A stretch of 64,000 nt of DNA from NCBI RefSeq assembly GCF_001015195.1, contig NZ_LDES01000009.1, positions 1-64,000 of the forward strand, read 5' to 3'. Positions 10,404 through 20,029 of this stretch are shown here, one piece after another (the first letter of the stretch is position 1; every line of letters starts with the position of its first letter). The notes below the pieces were generated by a model. That model saw nothing but the letters and a program-made list of their open reading frames with translations, did no database searches and was not told the DNA's origin. The DNA is from Sphingomonas sp. Y57 (lineage in GTDB: Bacteria > Pseudomonadota > Alphaproteobacteria > Sphingomonadales > Sphingomonadaceae). A program made the position numbers and the translations under genes.

Positions 10404-11438
10404 TCAGACGATGAAGCGCGCGGAAGGGTGCGCCCGCGGATAGGAGCGCATATGCGCCAGGAACTGGGCCAGTGCCTTGTCGCTCCGGGTCAGCGTGCCG
10501 GCGCGGAAGCGAATGCTCTCGAAGACCGAGCGATCCTGCGCGTAGAAGTCCAGCTCCAGCTTCACGGCCGCCTCGTTCGCCGCCACCGCCGCGTCGCGGC
10601 CGCCCTCCAGCGAGGTCGCTACAACGAAATAGGGAACGGTATAGCCGGGGCGCGGCATCGCCATCGGCGCCACCAGTCCGAACCAGTTCCCGTCGAGGAC
10701 GAGGCTCTGGTAGAAGAATGTGGTGCCGTAGATACCGAGACCGAAATGGGCACCGCGATCCTCCCAATGCTGCGCCCGCAGCTCGAACGTGACGTCGTAT
10801 GGCGTCCACCGCATTCCGGCCACCACCTCTTCGTCGGTCCGGGTGAAGCTGAGCCCGTGCAGCGTCTTGATGTGCTGGATGTCGAGCGTGTTGGTACACA
10901 CCGTCCAGGGGTCGACCGGGGCATGGGTTGCCTCGATCGTGCTGATGTAGAGCTCGTCATCGCGATAGACCTGGCCGGTGCCGACATTATGGAAATCGGG
11001 CAGTTCCCATAAGGGCTCCGCGCCATTGAACGCCATGATCAGACCCCAGCGCTCGACAGTGGGAAACTTGAACAGGCGCGCCACTCCGGGAGCAGGATCG
11101 CCGATCGCCGTCGCCTTGCAGAAGCCGTTCAGATCATAGCGCCAATGGTGAAAGGCGCAGCGCAGCTGGCCGTCGACTACGTTGCCGGCTTCAAGGCTTG
11201 CACCCATGTGCGGACAATAAGCGGAGAGCACCTGCACCGCGCCGCTCTCCTCCCGGGCGACGACGACGCGACCATCCAGGAACGGCCGGCCTATGATCTG
11301 ACCCGGTCCGACCTCCTCCGAGCGGCAGACGACGAACCAGCTCTGGCTGAACAGGCCGCCCTCGCCCTCCGCGGGCAAGCGGGTATAGGCCGGCTCCGGA
11401 GGCAGCGGCACAGCGGCGGAATAAGGCACCTGTCCCAT
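10404..11438 (-). CDS. Rieske non-heme iron oxygenase, catalytic subunit
   Basis: A 344-residue oxygenase alpha subunit. The Rieske [2Fe-2S] ligands are seen as YCPHMGASL and, 17 residues on, RCAFHHW (residues about 73-96). The mononuclear iron site is in NTLDIQHIKTLHG (Asp, two His; residues about 185-197). It resembles one-component-type O-demethylases and KshA-like hydroxylases more than dioxygenases with a beta subunit. A ferredoxin and reductase are required but none is encoded nearby. The ATG at 11438 overlaps the TonB receptor stop by one base, so both are translated from one transcript, followed by the SRPBCC gene. Substrate unknown. Confidence 0.9.
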   Translation of the reverse strand: MGQVPYSAAVPLPPEPAYTRLPAEGEGGLFSQSWFVVCRSEEVGPGQIIGRPFLDGRVVVAREESGAVQVLSAYCPHMGASLEAGNVVDGQLRCAFHHWRYDLNGFCKATAIGDPAPGVARLFKFPTVERWGLIMAFNGAEPLWELPDFHNVGTGQVYRDDELYISTIEATHAPVDPWTVCTNTLDIQHIKTLHGLSFTRTDEEVVAGMRWTPYDVTFELRAQHWEDRGAHFGLGIYGTTFFYQSLVLDGNWFGLVAPMAMPRPGYTVPYFVVATSLEGGRDAAVAANEAAVKLELDFYAQDRSVFESIRFRAGTLTRSDKALAQFLAHMRSYPRAHPSARFIV

Positions 11439-13720
11439 CAGAAGCGCGCCTTTACAGTGAGCCCGAACTCGCGCGGGCGCCCATATTGGGCGAAGGTGAC
11501 GGCCGTGCCGAAGCCCACCTCATTTTCCGCGAACACCTTGTAGCGCTTGTTGGCGAGGTTCAGCCCGTAGAACTGGATTTCCCATTTATCGCCCGGCTCG
11601 CGGTAGCCGATCCGTCCGTTGTAGAGCCAATAGCCCTTCTGGTTCTCACCGGGGCTATTGGGCAGGAAGAACCAGATCGTGCTGCGGTAACTCGCATCGC
11701 CGCGCAGGGTGATCGTGCCCCTGCCGCCCAGATCGGCCTCATATTGCGCAGCCAGCGATCCCGACCATTTGGGCGAGTTCACCAACTTCGTAAAAGGCGC
11801 GATTGTCACCGCCGCGTTGGGATCGACCTTCTTTATGTGCTGATGGAGATAGCCGACATTGGCTTCGAGCCGGAAGCCGGGGAAGAGCAGCGCCGCGCTC
11901 TCCATCTCGAAACCCGACAGCTCGACATTGGCGATATTGCCCACCACGACCGCGAGATTGTCGAGGGTCGACCCCTGATAATCCTTATAGTCGTAATAGA
12001 AGCCGGCGATGTTGAACCTCAGGCGCCGGTCGAGCCATTCGGATTTCAGGCCGGCTTCATAGGCCCAGATGGTCTCGTTGCCGAAGCTGGTAGGCGGCGC
12101 GGCGGCGAAGGAGCGGCCGTTGAAGCCGCCGCTGCGGAAGCCGCGCGACAGCGACGCGTAGAGCATGACGTCGCCGTTCGGCCGGTATTGCACGCCGATC
12201 TTCGGGGAAAGGTTCGACCAGCTGTCGGAAACCCTTGCCGGCGGACGCACATTGCCGAACGTGCCGATGCCGAACGAACTGATCAGATCCTTCTCGTCAC
12301 GGCTGTAGCGCAGGCCCGCGGTGAACGAGAAATTGTCCGTCAGCCGGTAATCGAGCTGGGCGAAGGCCGCGTAGCTCTTGGTGGTCTGGTTGTTGAAGAC
12401 GCGGAGCGCCGTGCCCCCTGCGGTGGGCGCAAAATCATAGGCTCCCGGCCCCGTCCGCACGATCGGCACGAACAGCTCGGCGAATTGCGACTGCTTGGCG
12501 CGTTCACGATAATAGAAAAGGCCAGCGACATATTGCAGCCGCGCATCGAACGCCTTGCCCGCCATCTGCAGTTCCTGGCTGATCTGCGACTGATCGTCGT
12601 CGATCGCCTGTTCGATCAGCGGATAGGGCGTTCCGTCGAAATCCCGCGACGCCTGCGCCTTCAAATTGCGGTAGGCGCTGATCGACTTGAGGGAGAGGTC
12701 GTCGCCGATCGACCAGTCGACGGTCAGATTGCCGCCATAGATCTCGTAATTGTCCTTCGCCGGATAGGCCGAATAGGTGTCGAGCGGATCGCTGGGGATG
12801 AAGTTGGTGCCGATCGGCGCAAAGCCCAGTGCCTGCAAGGAGGCGTTATAGGCTACGACACCGGCCGAAGCGGGGTTGGCGAGATCGACCAGGATGAGCG
12901 ATTCCTGGCCAGGTCCGACGTCGCGCTTCGATCCGTCGACGGCGAGGCGGATGTCGACATCGTCGCCATCGTAGAGGAGCTGCGCACGACCGGCGATATT
13001 GTCGCGTTCGCCGACCTTCTCGCCGGTCGTCAGCCGGCGGCCATAACCGTCCTGATCGAAGGAGGCGACCGCGACATTCGCGAATAGCCGATCCTCCACT
13101 AGCGGGGCGTTGATGCTGGCGCGGATATCGAGGCGCTTCCGGCTGCCAAAGGTGACCTCCGCCGAACCGCCGAACTCGCGGGCAGGCTTTTGCGTCACCA
13201 CCTGTATGGCGCCACCCGTGGTGTTACGGCCAAATAGCGTTCCCTGCGGACCGCGCAACACCTCGACCCGCTCGATATTCACCAGATCGAGTGCGGCACC
13301 GGCCGTCCGGCCGACATAGACGCCGTCGAGATAGAGGCCGACACTGGGTTCCTGCGTCACGATGAAATCGAACTGGCCGACCCCGCGGATGAAATATTGC
13401 CCGCTGGAATCGCCACCCGCGGGGCTCGCCTGGCCCGTGAAATTCGGGATGGAACCGGCCAGATCGCTGACCGTGGTGGCGCCGCGCTCGGCCATCGCCG
13501 CGCCCGAAAGGGCCGTCACCGCGATCGGCGTCGACTGAAGCCGCGTCTCGCGCCGCTCCGCGGTCACCACGATCTCTGACAATCGCCCATCGTCATTGGC
13601 GCTCTGCGCCACGGCCGGCATCGCCGTCAGTCCTGCCGCCATGCCGATCGTGGCGATGGCGATCGCCCTATAGCCAGCATGCCCTTCTCGGGCCGCCCCG
13701 CTTTTCCCTGGTCCCCGCAT
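11438..13720 (-). CDS. TonB-dependent outer-membrane receptor
   Basis: A 760-residue receptor. There is an N-terminal signal peptide (about residues 1-39, ending MPAVAQ), a TonB box-like segment SEIVVTAERRETRLQ, a plug domain (FIRGVGQFDFIVTQEPSVG, VEVLRGPQGTLFGRNTTGGA) and a 22-strand-type beta barrel ending in the C-terminal Phe (LTVKARF) that outer-membrane proteins carry. It is of the sphingomonad type often linked to uptake of aromatic or steroid-like substrates. The ATG at 13720 has AGGGGG 8 bases upstream; longer open frames upstream lack one. It is the first gene of the TonB, Rieske, SRPBCC operon. Confidence 0.92.
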   Translation of the reverse strand: MRGPGKSGAAREGHAGYRAIAIATIGMAAGLTAMPAVAQSANDDGRLSEIVVTAERRETRLQSTPIAVTALSGAAMAERGATTVSDLAGSIPNFTGQASPAGGDSSGQYFIRGVGQFDFIVTQEPSVGLYLDGVYVGRTAGAALDLVNIERVEVLRGPQGTLFGRNTTGGAIQVVTQKPAREFGGSAEVTFGSRKRLDIRASINAPLVEDRLFANVAVASFDQDGYGRRLTTGEKVGERDNIAGRAQLLYDGDDVDIRLAVDGSKRDVGPGQESLILVDLANPASAGVVAYNASLQALGFAPIGTNFIPSDPLDTYSAYPAKDNYEIYGGNLTVDWSIGDDLSLKSISAYRNLKAQASRDFDGTPYPLIEQAIDDDQSQISQELQMAGKAFDARLQYVAGLFYYRERAKQSQFAELFVPIVRTGPGAYDFAPTAGGTALRVFNNQTTKSYAAFAQLDYRLTDNFSFTAGLRYSRDEKDLISSFGIGTFGNVRPPARVSDSWSNLSPKIGVQYRPNGDVMLYASLSRGFRSGGFNGRSFAAAPPTSFGNETIWAYEAGLKSEWLDRRLRFNIAGFYYDYKDYQGSTLDNLAVVVGNIANVELSGFEMESAALLFPGFRLEANVGYLHQHIKKVDPNAAVTIAPFTKLVNSPKWSGSLAAQYEADLGGRGTITLRGDASYRSTIWFFLPNSPGENQKGYWLYNGRIGYREPGDKWEIQFYGLNLANKRYKVFAENEVGFGTAVTFAQYGRPREFGLTVKARF

Positions 13721-13895
13721 CGTGATTGCCCCCTGTTGGATTTTTGATTTCCCCACGCTGCCGCATTCCAGGTCCGCAGAAACTCCATCCAAAGGGGGTG
13801 AGTGGCCGGGCGCAATACCCCCCTTGCGGAGGGATTGTTGAAAAGAGGCCGAACGCCTCTGCTCACCCCCTGTCGCATCGTCCGGAGGGAATGCC
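13721..13895. promoter_or_regulatory. Divergent control region with repeated AGGGGGTGAG motif
   Basis: The 175-bp gap between the TonB receptor and ridA carries AGGGGGTGAG at 13793-13802, its exact reverse complement CTCACCCCCT at 13862-13871, and a related G-tract on the reverse strand near 13816-13825 (AAGGGGGGTAT). Similar motifs occur at 5337-5381. Arrays of such sites in both orientations are typical of MalT-family activators; the assignment to the LAL regulator is inferred. Confidence 0.45.
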
Positions 13896-14300
13896 ATGAC
13901 CGATCGCCAATCGCTGCATCTTCGACCCGATCTGGAACGCCATTTCAGTTTTGCCCAGGCCGTCCGATCAGGCCCGCTTCTATTCGTCTCGGGCAGCGTG
14001 GCGATGGATGCGGCGGGCGCCCCGCTGGGGGGCGATATGGCGAGCCAGGTGCGTGCCATCTATGCCAGCCTTGCCGATTTCCTCGCCGGTCACGGCTTCG
14101 ATGCCGGACAGGTGGTGAAGGAGACGATCTATACCGTCGACATGGATGCGCTGGTCGCGGCCGCCCCGGTCCGCGCCGCCTTCTACGCGGAGCACGCGCC
14201 GCCGGCCGCCACCTGGGTGGAGGTGCGCCGGCTGCTGACCGCCGACTATCTGCTGGAAGTCGAGCTGACACTGATCGGCGATCGTGGGCCCCTCGTCTGA
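13896..14300 (+). CDS. RidA/YjgF family enamine/imine deaminase
   Basis: A 134-residue RidA-family protein. Recognisable blocks are FSFAQAVRSGPLLFVSGSVA near residues 16-35, the central VRAIYASLADFLAGHGFDAG with the following VVKETIYTVDMD, and the C-terminal ATWVEVRRLLTADYLLEVEL. RidA proteins hydrolyse reactive 2-imino acids to 2-oxoacids; the catalytic Arg normally sits in the last block, where VRRL is present. GGAGGG lies just upstream of the ATG. The stop overlaps the ATG of the next gene (TGATG). Its place in the locus suggests it handles imines made by the FAD oxidase at 1639. Confidence 0.8.
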   Translation: MTDRQSLHLRPDLERHFSFAQAVRSGPLLFVSGSVAMDAAGAPLGGDMASQVRAIYASLADFLAGHGFDAGQVVKETIYTVDMDALVAAAPVRAAFYAEHAPPAATWVEVRRLLTADYLLEVELTLIGDRGPLV

Positions 14301-14848
14301 TGTCGCGCTTCACCCTCGACAGGCTGCGCCCGCCCGCGGATCCGGAGGAGCGCCTCTCCTGGCTGTGCGATCGACAGGAAATCGCCGACGTGCTGGCGGT
14401 CTATTGCCGGGCGCAGGACCGGTGCGATCGGGCGCTGCTGAAATCGGTGTTCCATGAGGATGCCGTCGACGAACATGGCGGGGTGTTCGACGGGACGATG
14501 CGCGACTTCTGCGGCTTTGCGCTCGACGTGCTCCGAAAATGCGACACGACGATCCACCTCCTCCACCAGCTGCTGATCGAGATCGACGGCGACGACGGCT
14601 GGAGCGAAAGTTACGTGACGGCGATCCACCGCTACAGCGATCGAGGCGAGCCGGTCGATTCTACCTGGCATGCCCGGATACTGGACCATTTCCAACGCCG
14701 CGACGGACGGTGGAAGGTGTTCCGGAGGAAGGTCGTCTACGATCTCAACGCCGACCGGACCGCGCGTGAATATTGGGCCCGCGGCCTGCTGCAGCCACCG
14801 ACCATGGTGGGCGGTCGCTTCGGCGACGACCCCTCGACCCTCTGGTGA
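14300..14848 (+). CDS. SnoaL-like/NTF2-fold protein
   Basis: A 182-residue protein with an NTF2-like cone fold: two N-terminal helices with LSWLCDRQEIADVLAVYCRA, then LLKSVFHEDAVDEHGGVFDG, and C-terminal strands TWHARILDHFQRRDGRWKVF. This domain (SnoaL_4 type) occurs in dehydratases, isomerases and beta subunits of ring-hydroxylating dioxygenases. The His in VFHEDA and the Asp/His pair further on are in positions used for catalysis in related enzymes, but activity cannot be assigned. It is translationally coupled to ridA (TGATG). The true start is the ATG at 14300; the longer frame from 13802 is out of register with the ridA gene and has no start signal. Confidence 0.7.
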   Translation: MSRFTLDRLRPPADPEERLSWLCDRQEIADVLAVYCRAQDRCDRALLKSVFHEDAVDEHGGVFDGTMRDFCGFALDVLRKCDTTIHLLHQLLIEIDGDDGWSESYVTAIHRYSDRGEPVDSTWHARILDHFQRRDGRWKVFRRKVVYDLNADRTAREYWARGLLQPPTMVGGRFGDDPSTLW

Positions 14849-14930
14849 CTGCCCGACCCGCATCGGCCTGATCCGGCAGGCGGGACAGCCCGTTGCTCGG
14901 CCCAGGCCTTACCCCGCGACGCCCCTTAAA

Positions 14931-16226
14931 TCACGCGGGTGCGCGATCCCGCAAGTCGCGCACCCGCGCGGCCTTCCCCGCGGACCGCGGCAAGGCGCCT
15001 GCCTCGACGATCCGTGTCCGGGCACTGATGCCGATCACCTCCTTGACGTAGCCGGCCAGGCGAACGCCTTCCGCGCTGCCACGGTCCTCGTCGCAGTCGA
15101 GGCGACGCTCGACGATGATCAGCACCTCGTCCATCCGGCCTGGCCGGGTGACCTCGACCTCGAAATGCGGGGCCAGGCCTTCACATTTGAGCACCTGCTC
15201 CTCGATCTGGGTCGGAAACACATTGACGCCGCGGATGATCAGCATGTCATCGCTGCGACCGGTGATCTTCGCCATGCGGCGCATCGGCACCTCGATGCCG
15301 GGCAGCAGCCGGGTAAGGTCGCGGGTGCGGTAGCGGATGATCGGCAGCGCCTGCTTGGTGAGCGAGGTGAAAACCAGCTCGCCCTCCTCGCCTTCGGGTA
15401 GCACCTCGCCAGTCTCGGGATCGATCACTTCCGGATAGAAATGGTCTTCCCAGATCGTTGGCCCCGCCTGCGACGACACGAATTCCTGCGCGACGCCGGG
15501 GCCCATCACTTCCGACAGGCCGTAAATATCGCAGGCTTTGATGTCGAACGCCTCCTCGACCTCGCGGCGCATCGCCTCCGTCCAGGGCTCGGCGCCGAAA
15601 ATGCCATATTTGAGCGAGCTCGTGCGTGGATCGATACCCTGGCGGTGGAACTCGTCGAGGATCGCGAGCATGTAGCTCGGCGTCACCATGATGATGTCAG
15701 GCTTGAAGTCGCAGATGAGCTGCACCTGCTTCTCGGTCTGTCCACCCGACATAGGAATGACGGTGCACCCCAGCGCCTCCGCGCCGTAATGCGCGCCAAG
15801 GCCACCGGTAAAAAGGCCATAGCCGTAGGAGACCTGCACCTTCATGCCGGGGCGCCCGCCGGCCGCGTGGATCGAGCGGGCGACGAGGCTCGCCCAGGTT
15901 TCGATGTCGCGCCTGGTATAGCCGACCACGGTCGGCTTGCCGGTCGTGCCCGACGAAGCGTGGATGCGGGACACCTGCTCCTGCGGCACGGCGAACATCC
16001 CGAACGGATAGGTGGCGCGCAGGTCGGCTTTGGTGGTGAACGGGAAGCGGGCGAGGTCCGCGAGCGAGGTCAGGTCGTCCGGGGTCACGCCGGCAGCGTC
16101 GAATGCCCTCGCGTAGTGGGGTGAGTTCGCATAGGCATGGGCCAGCGTCGACTTCAGCCGCTCGAGCTGGAGCGCCCGCAACTCCGCCAGATTCGCGGGG
16201 CCATAATCGACCTCAGCCATGATCAT
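14931..16226 (-). CDS. paaK: Phenylacetate-CoA ligase-like adenylate-forming enzyme
   Basis: A 431-residue enzyme of the PaaK branch of the ANL superfamily. It has the shortened fold typical of PaaK: P-loop RIHASSGTTGKPTVVGYT at about residues 85-102, GIFGAEPWTEAMRREVEE, DIYGLSEVMGPGVAQEF and the C-terminal KITGRSDDMLIIRGVNVFPT. It would convert an aromatic acid, classically phenylacetate, to its CoA thioester with ATP. No other paa genes are nearby, so the substrate may differ. The ATG at 16226 follows GGAAGGGAGAGGG; the longer frame has no such signal. It converges on the SnoaL-like gene. Confidence 0.82.
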   Translation of the reverse strand: MIMAEVDYGPANLAELRALQLERLKSTLAHAYANSPHYARAFDAAGVTPDDLTSLADLARFPFTTKADLRATYPFGMFAVPQEQVSRIHASSGTTGKPTVVGYTRRDIETWASLVARSIHAAGGRPGMKVQVSYGYGLFTGGLGAHYGAEALGCTVIPMSGGQTEKQVQLICDFKPDIIMVTPSYMLAILDEFHRQGIDPRTSSLKYGIFGAEPWTEAMRREVEEAFDIKACDIYGLSEVMGPGVAQEFVSSQAGPTIWEDHFYPEVIDPETGEVLPEGEEGELVFTSLTKQALPIIRYRTRDLTRLLPGIEVPMRRMAKITGRSDDMLIIRGVNVFPTQIEEQVLKCEGLAPHFEVEVTRPGRMDEVLIIVERRLDCDEDRGSAEGVRLAGYVKEVIGISARTRIVEAGALPRSAGKAARVRDLRDRAPA

Positions 16227-16455
16227 CCCTCTCCCTTCCTGCACACGACCCACGGCGAACGGAGCAGCGGCACGCGCCATAGTGGACCGCGCCGGCGCGT
16301 CCGACAACCGGACGAAACCGCGAAGCGCGCTGCCGCAGCGGACGAGAATCGCCTGCCGCCCGCGGCTCCGTTACCCTTGCTGATATAATTAAACGTCTGG
16401 TCGATCAATATATGAAACGCCCGGAAACCGGGATCGAAATCGAGTTTCGGCCGGA

Positions 16456-17391
16456 TCAGCGGCGTTCGATCGTCAGGTGGACGAGCTCATGGACGGGCTT
16501 GAGACGCTCGCGGACTACCGCAGCCGGCGCAGCACCGATGATGTCGACGATAGCTGCATGGGCGCCCGGTCCGACCTGCCAGACATGGAGGTCGACTATC
16601 CGCGCGTCGCCCGGCCCTTCAATGCAGTCGCGAATTTCCGCGACCAGATGCGCGTCGGCGGTGTCGAGCAGGACGGCGGCGGTATCGGCCATCAGCGTCC
16701 AGGCCCAGCGCGCGATCACGGCCGCGCCCACAAGGCCCATCAACGGATCGAGCCACAGCCAGCCGAGATAGCGCCCGGCAAGGAGGGCCACGATGGCGAG
16801 CACCGATGTCAGCGCATCGGCGAGGACATGGACATAGGCGGCGCGAAGATTGTTGTCGCCGCCGCCATGATGATGGTGATCATGATGGCCGTGGTCGTGC
16901 GCATGGCCATGATCGTGATGGTGATGGCCGTGCCCGCCCGACAGCAGCAGGGCGCTGATCAGGTTGACGACCAGCCCGAGGACCGCGACCAGTATCGCCT
17001 CGTCGAACGCGACATTGCCGGGTCGGACGAGCCTTATCGCCGATTCGATCGCGATGCCGAGCGCGACGATGCCAAGCACCAGCGCCGAGGCGAAACCGGC
17101 CAGGTCGCCGACCTTGCCGGTCCCGAAGCTGTAGCGCGGGTTGGCGACGTGCCGCTTGGCATAGCGATACGCGAGCGCTGCGACGCCGAGCGCCCCGGCA
17201 TGCGTGGCCATGTGGAACCCGTCGGCGAGCAACGCCATCGATCCGGTCAGATAGCCGGCGACGATCTCGCCCACCATCATCGCCGCGGTGATCACCACGA
17301 CCCAGGCGGTCCGCCTCGCATTGTCGTCATGCGCGTCGCCCAGATAGTCATGGGCGTGCGCCTGGGCTTCGATCTCGAAACGGCTGGCCAT
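16456..17391 (-). CDS. dmeF: Cation diffusion facilitator (DmeF-like Co/Ni exporter)
   Basis: A 311-residue CDF transporter with six predicted membrane segments (residues about 29-225), a cytoplasmic C-terminal domain and a large His-rich loop near residues 148-178 (blocks such as GHHHHDHGHAHDHGHHDH). The metal site has the DmeF signature HMATH in TM2 and HVLADALTSV in TM5. It exports divalent metals, probably Co2+ or Ni2+, by proton antiport. It starts 23 bp after the RcnR-type regulator gene, giving a dmeR-dmeF operon. The symbol is based on family layout; Zn export cannot be excluded. Confidence 0.85.
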   Translation of the reverse strand: MASRFEIEAQAHAHDYLGDAHDDNARRTAWVVVITAAMMVGEIVAGYLTGSMALLADGFHMATHAGALGVAALAYRYAKRHVANPRYSFGTGKVGDLAGFASALVLGIVALGIAIESAIRLVRPGNVAFDEAILVAVLGLVVNLISALLLSGGHGHHHHDHGHAHDHGHHDHHHHGGGDNNLRAAYVHVLADALTSVLAIVALLAGRYLGWLWLDPLMGLVGAAVIARWAWTLMADTAAVLLDTADAHLVAEIRDCIEGPGDARIVDLHVWQVGPGAHAAIVDIIGAAPAAVVRERLKPVHELVHLTIERR

Positions 17392-17414
17392 GGCGATCCC
17401 CGGCGAAAAATAGC

Positions 17415-17690
17415 TTAACGAAAGTGACGGCGCAGGACGGTCGAAAGCTCATCCGCCCCGGCCTTCCGCTCCGCGTCCGAAAGGCCTTCGGCGGCGACAT
17501 GCTCACGCAGATGCTCCTCGACGAGCTCGTCCATCAACCCGGCCACCGCGCCGCGCACCGCCGCGACGAGATGGAGCGTCTCGCTGCACGCCGCCTCGGC
17601 CTGGATCGACCTCTCGATCGCGCCGACCTGCCCGGCAATGCGCCGCACCCGGGCGATCAGCTGATCGCGATTCCCCGCTATATGTCCCAT
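17415..17690 (-). CDS. dmeR: CsoR/RcnR-family metal-responsive repressor (DmeR-like)
   Basis: A 91-residue all-helical repressor. Residues His3, Cys35, His60 and His64 match the H-C-H-H nickel/cobalt site of RcnR, rather than the C-H-C copper site of CsoR. It should bind DNA as a tetramer and leave when Ni2+ or Co2+ binds, releasing expression of itself and the downstream DmeF-like exporter. The candidate operator at 17694-17710 lies only 3 bases from the start codon, implying a very short leader or a start on the operator edge. Confidence 0.88.
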   Translation of the reverse strand: MGHIAGNRDQLIARVRRIAGQVGAIERSIQAEAACSETLHLVAAVRGAVAGLMDELVEEHLREHVAAEGLSDAERKAGADELSTVLRRHFR

Positions 17691-17693
17691 AGC

Positions 17694-17710
17694 ATAGGGG
17701 AGTACCCTAT
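17694..17710. promoter_or_regulatory. dmeR operator: Candidate DmeR operator
   Basis: ATAGGGGAGTACCCTAT is an inverted repeat (ATAGGG...CCCTAT) that also contains the TA-GGGG-AGTA pattern related to RcnR-type sites (G-tract flanked by TACT/AGTA). It sits directly in front of the dmeR start. Confidence 0.55.
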
Positions 17711-17866
17711 ATCCATAGCGGGCGCAATCTATCCTCGGCCGCGTGGCCGCGTCCGATTCGGCGGTGCCAGGTGATGATAGGGCGGAAGGAAGAGCGGCTG
17801 CCGGTATCGCCGACCGCCGCGATATCGCCGGGCCATCTGGGGGATGGCGTGGTTCCGGCTTGATGA

Positions 17867-17943
17867 TGGTCGGGGCGACAGGATTCGAACCTGCGACCCC
17901 CAGACCCCCAGTCTGATGCGCTACCAGGCTGCGCTACGCCCCG
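17867..17943 (-). tRNA. tRNA-Pro, anticodon GGG
   Basis: The reverse strand folds as a complete 77-nt tRNA: acceptor CGGGGCG/CGCCCCG, D stem GCGC/GCGC with loop AGCCTGGTA, anticodon stem TCAGA/TCTGG with loop CTGGGGG (anticodon GGG), T arm GCAGG TTCGAAT CCTGT, discriminator A and an encoded CCA end at 17867-17869. It decodes CCC/CCT proline codons. Confidence 0.97.
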
Positions 17944-18074
17944 ACCAAGGCTGCGCGCTTTAGGAGGGTCTTTGCCGCTTGGCAAGCGCGCGGTTGCCCT
18001 TGACGTGCGGAACGTGATAGGCGCGCGCCACTTCGGGGCTCTAACGGGCCCGCTTTTTCCGGGATACCAGATAG

Positions 18075-18413
<339 letters not shown>

Positions 18414-18420
18414 TCCGCAT

Positions 18421-20016
18421 ATGCTCGATTTTCCGCGCTGGAAGGTCTGGTCGATCTGCCTGCTGCTGGCGGCCGGCGTGCTGCTGTCACTGCCCAGCTT
18501 CATTCCCGAATCGACCGCGGAGCGCGCCGGCCTGAGCGGGCTGCCGCGCATCAATCTCGGCCTCGACCTGTCGGGCGGCAGTCACCTCATGCTCGAGGCG
18601 GACACCACCGACCTCGCCAAGCAGAACATCGCCAAGATGGAGGAGCAGGTCCGCACCGAGATGCGCCGCGCCGATCCGCCGATCGCGATCGGCGACATCT
18701 CGACGACAGGCGGCCGCCTTTCCTTCTTCGTGCGCGACGCCAGCCGGATCGACGCCGCGGTCGAGCGTATCCGCACGCTGACCCAGCCGTCGGGCATGAC
18801 CGGCCAGCGCGACTGGGACGTGCAGGTGGTCGATTCGACCCGCATCGTCCTGACCCCGACCAAGCAGGGCCTGGCGCAGGCGACCGATAGCGCGATGCAG
18901 GTCGCTACCGAAGTCGTCCGCAAACGCATCGACGAGATGGGCACGCGCGAACCGACGATCATCCGCCAGGGCGCGGAGCGCATCGTGGTGCAGGTCCCCG
19001 GTCTTCAGAACCCGGCGGCACTCAAGGCGCTGCTCGGCCGTACCGCCAAGCTCGAATTCAAGCTGGTCGACCTGACCGCCGATCCCGCCGCCGTCGCCCA
19101 AGGTCGCGCGCCGGTGGGTAGCGAAATCGTCGCCTATGCCGAGCCCGGCCAGGCGCCGATCGCGGTCAAGCGCCGTGCCATGCTGAGCGGCGACGAACTG
19201 ATCGACGCCAAGCTCAGCTACAACAGCCAGACCAACGAACCCGTCGTCTCGATCACCTTCAACAGCGAAGGCGGCCGCAAATTCGCCCGCGTGACGCAGG
19301 AGAATGTCGGCAAGCCCTTCGCGATGATCCTCGACGGCAAGGTGCTGTCGGCCCCGAACATCAACGAGCCGATCCTGGGCGGGCAGGCGCAGATATCGGG
19401 CCGTTTCACCACCGACAGCGCCAACCAGCTCGCCATCGCGCTGCGCTCGGGCAAGCTGCCGGTCGCCCTCAAGGTGGTCGAGGAGCGCACCGTCGGCCCC
19501 GATCTCGGCGCCGATTCGATCCGCGCCGGCACCCTCGCCAGCGTGATCGCGGTGATCGGCGTCGTGCTCTTCATGCTGGTCAGCTATGGCCGCTTCGGCT
19601 TCTACGCGAACCTCGCCGTGGTGCTTAACGTCTTCGTGATTCTCGGCGTCATGGCCCTGCTCAACGCCACGCTGACGCTGCCCGGCATCGCAGGCTTCGT
19701 GCTGACGATCGGCACCGCCGTCGACGCCAACGTGCTGATCAACGAACGCATCCGGGAAGAGCTGCGCCGCGGGCGCACGCCGACCCAGGCGGTCGAGCAT
19801 GGCTATAAGGAAGCCAGCCGGACGATTTTCGAGGCCAACGTCACCCACGCCATCGCGGGCCTGATCATGTTCGTGCTCGGATCGGGCCAGGTGAAGGGCT
19901 TCGCGGTCGTGCTGCTGATCGGCATCGCGACCTCGGTTTTCACGGCCGTCGTCTTCACCCGCATGCTCGTCGCGCTGTGGCTCCGCCACAAGCGACCCAC
20001 CAGCATCCATATCTGA
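18421..20016 (+). CDS. secD: Protein translocase subunit SecD
   Basis: A 531-residue RND-type membrane protein. There is an N-terminal membrane helix, the D1 motif [18 protein letters not shown] near residues 43-60, a periplasmic P1 head (about 60-350), then five C-terminal membrane helices with [20 protein letters not shown] and the D5-type [17 protein letters not shown]. The Asp in the latter is the proton-coupling residue. SecD works with SecF to pull exported proteins with the proton gradient. Length fits the family. Confidence 0.96.
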   Translation: MLDFPRWKVWSICLLLAAGVLLSLPSFIPESTAERAGLSGLPRINLGLDLSGGSHLMLEADTTDLAKQNIAKMEEQVRTEMRRADPPIAIGDISTTGGRLSFFVRDASRIDAAVERIRTLTQPSGMTGQRDWDVQVVDSTRIVLTPTKQGLAQATDSAMQVATEVVRKRIDEMGTREPTIIRQGAERIVVQVPGLQNPAALKALLGRTAKLEFKLVDLTADPAAVAQGRAPVGSEIVAYAEPGQAPIAVKRRAMLSGDELIDAKLSYNSQTNEPVVSITFNSEGGRKFARVTQENVGKPFAMILDGKVLSAPNINEPILGGQAQISGRFTTDSANQLAIALRSGKLPVALKVVEERTVGPDLGADSIRAGTLASVIAVIGVVLFMLVSYGRFGFYANLAVVLNVFVILGVMALLNATLTLPGIAGFVLTIGTAVDANVLINERIREELRRGRTPTQAVEHGYKEASRTIFEANVTHAIAGLIMFVLGSGQVKGFAVVLLIGIATSVFTAVVFTRMLVALWLRHKRPTSIHI

Positions 20017-20029
20017 TCGGAACAGAGCC

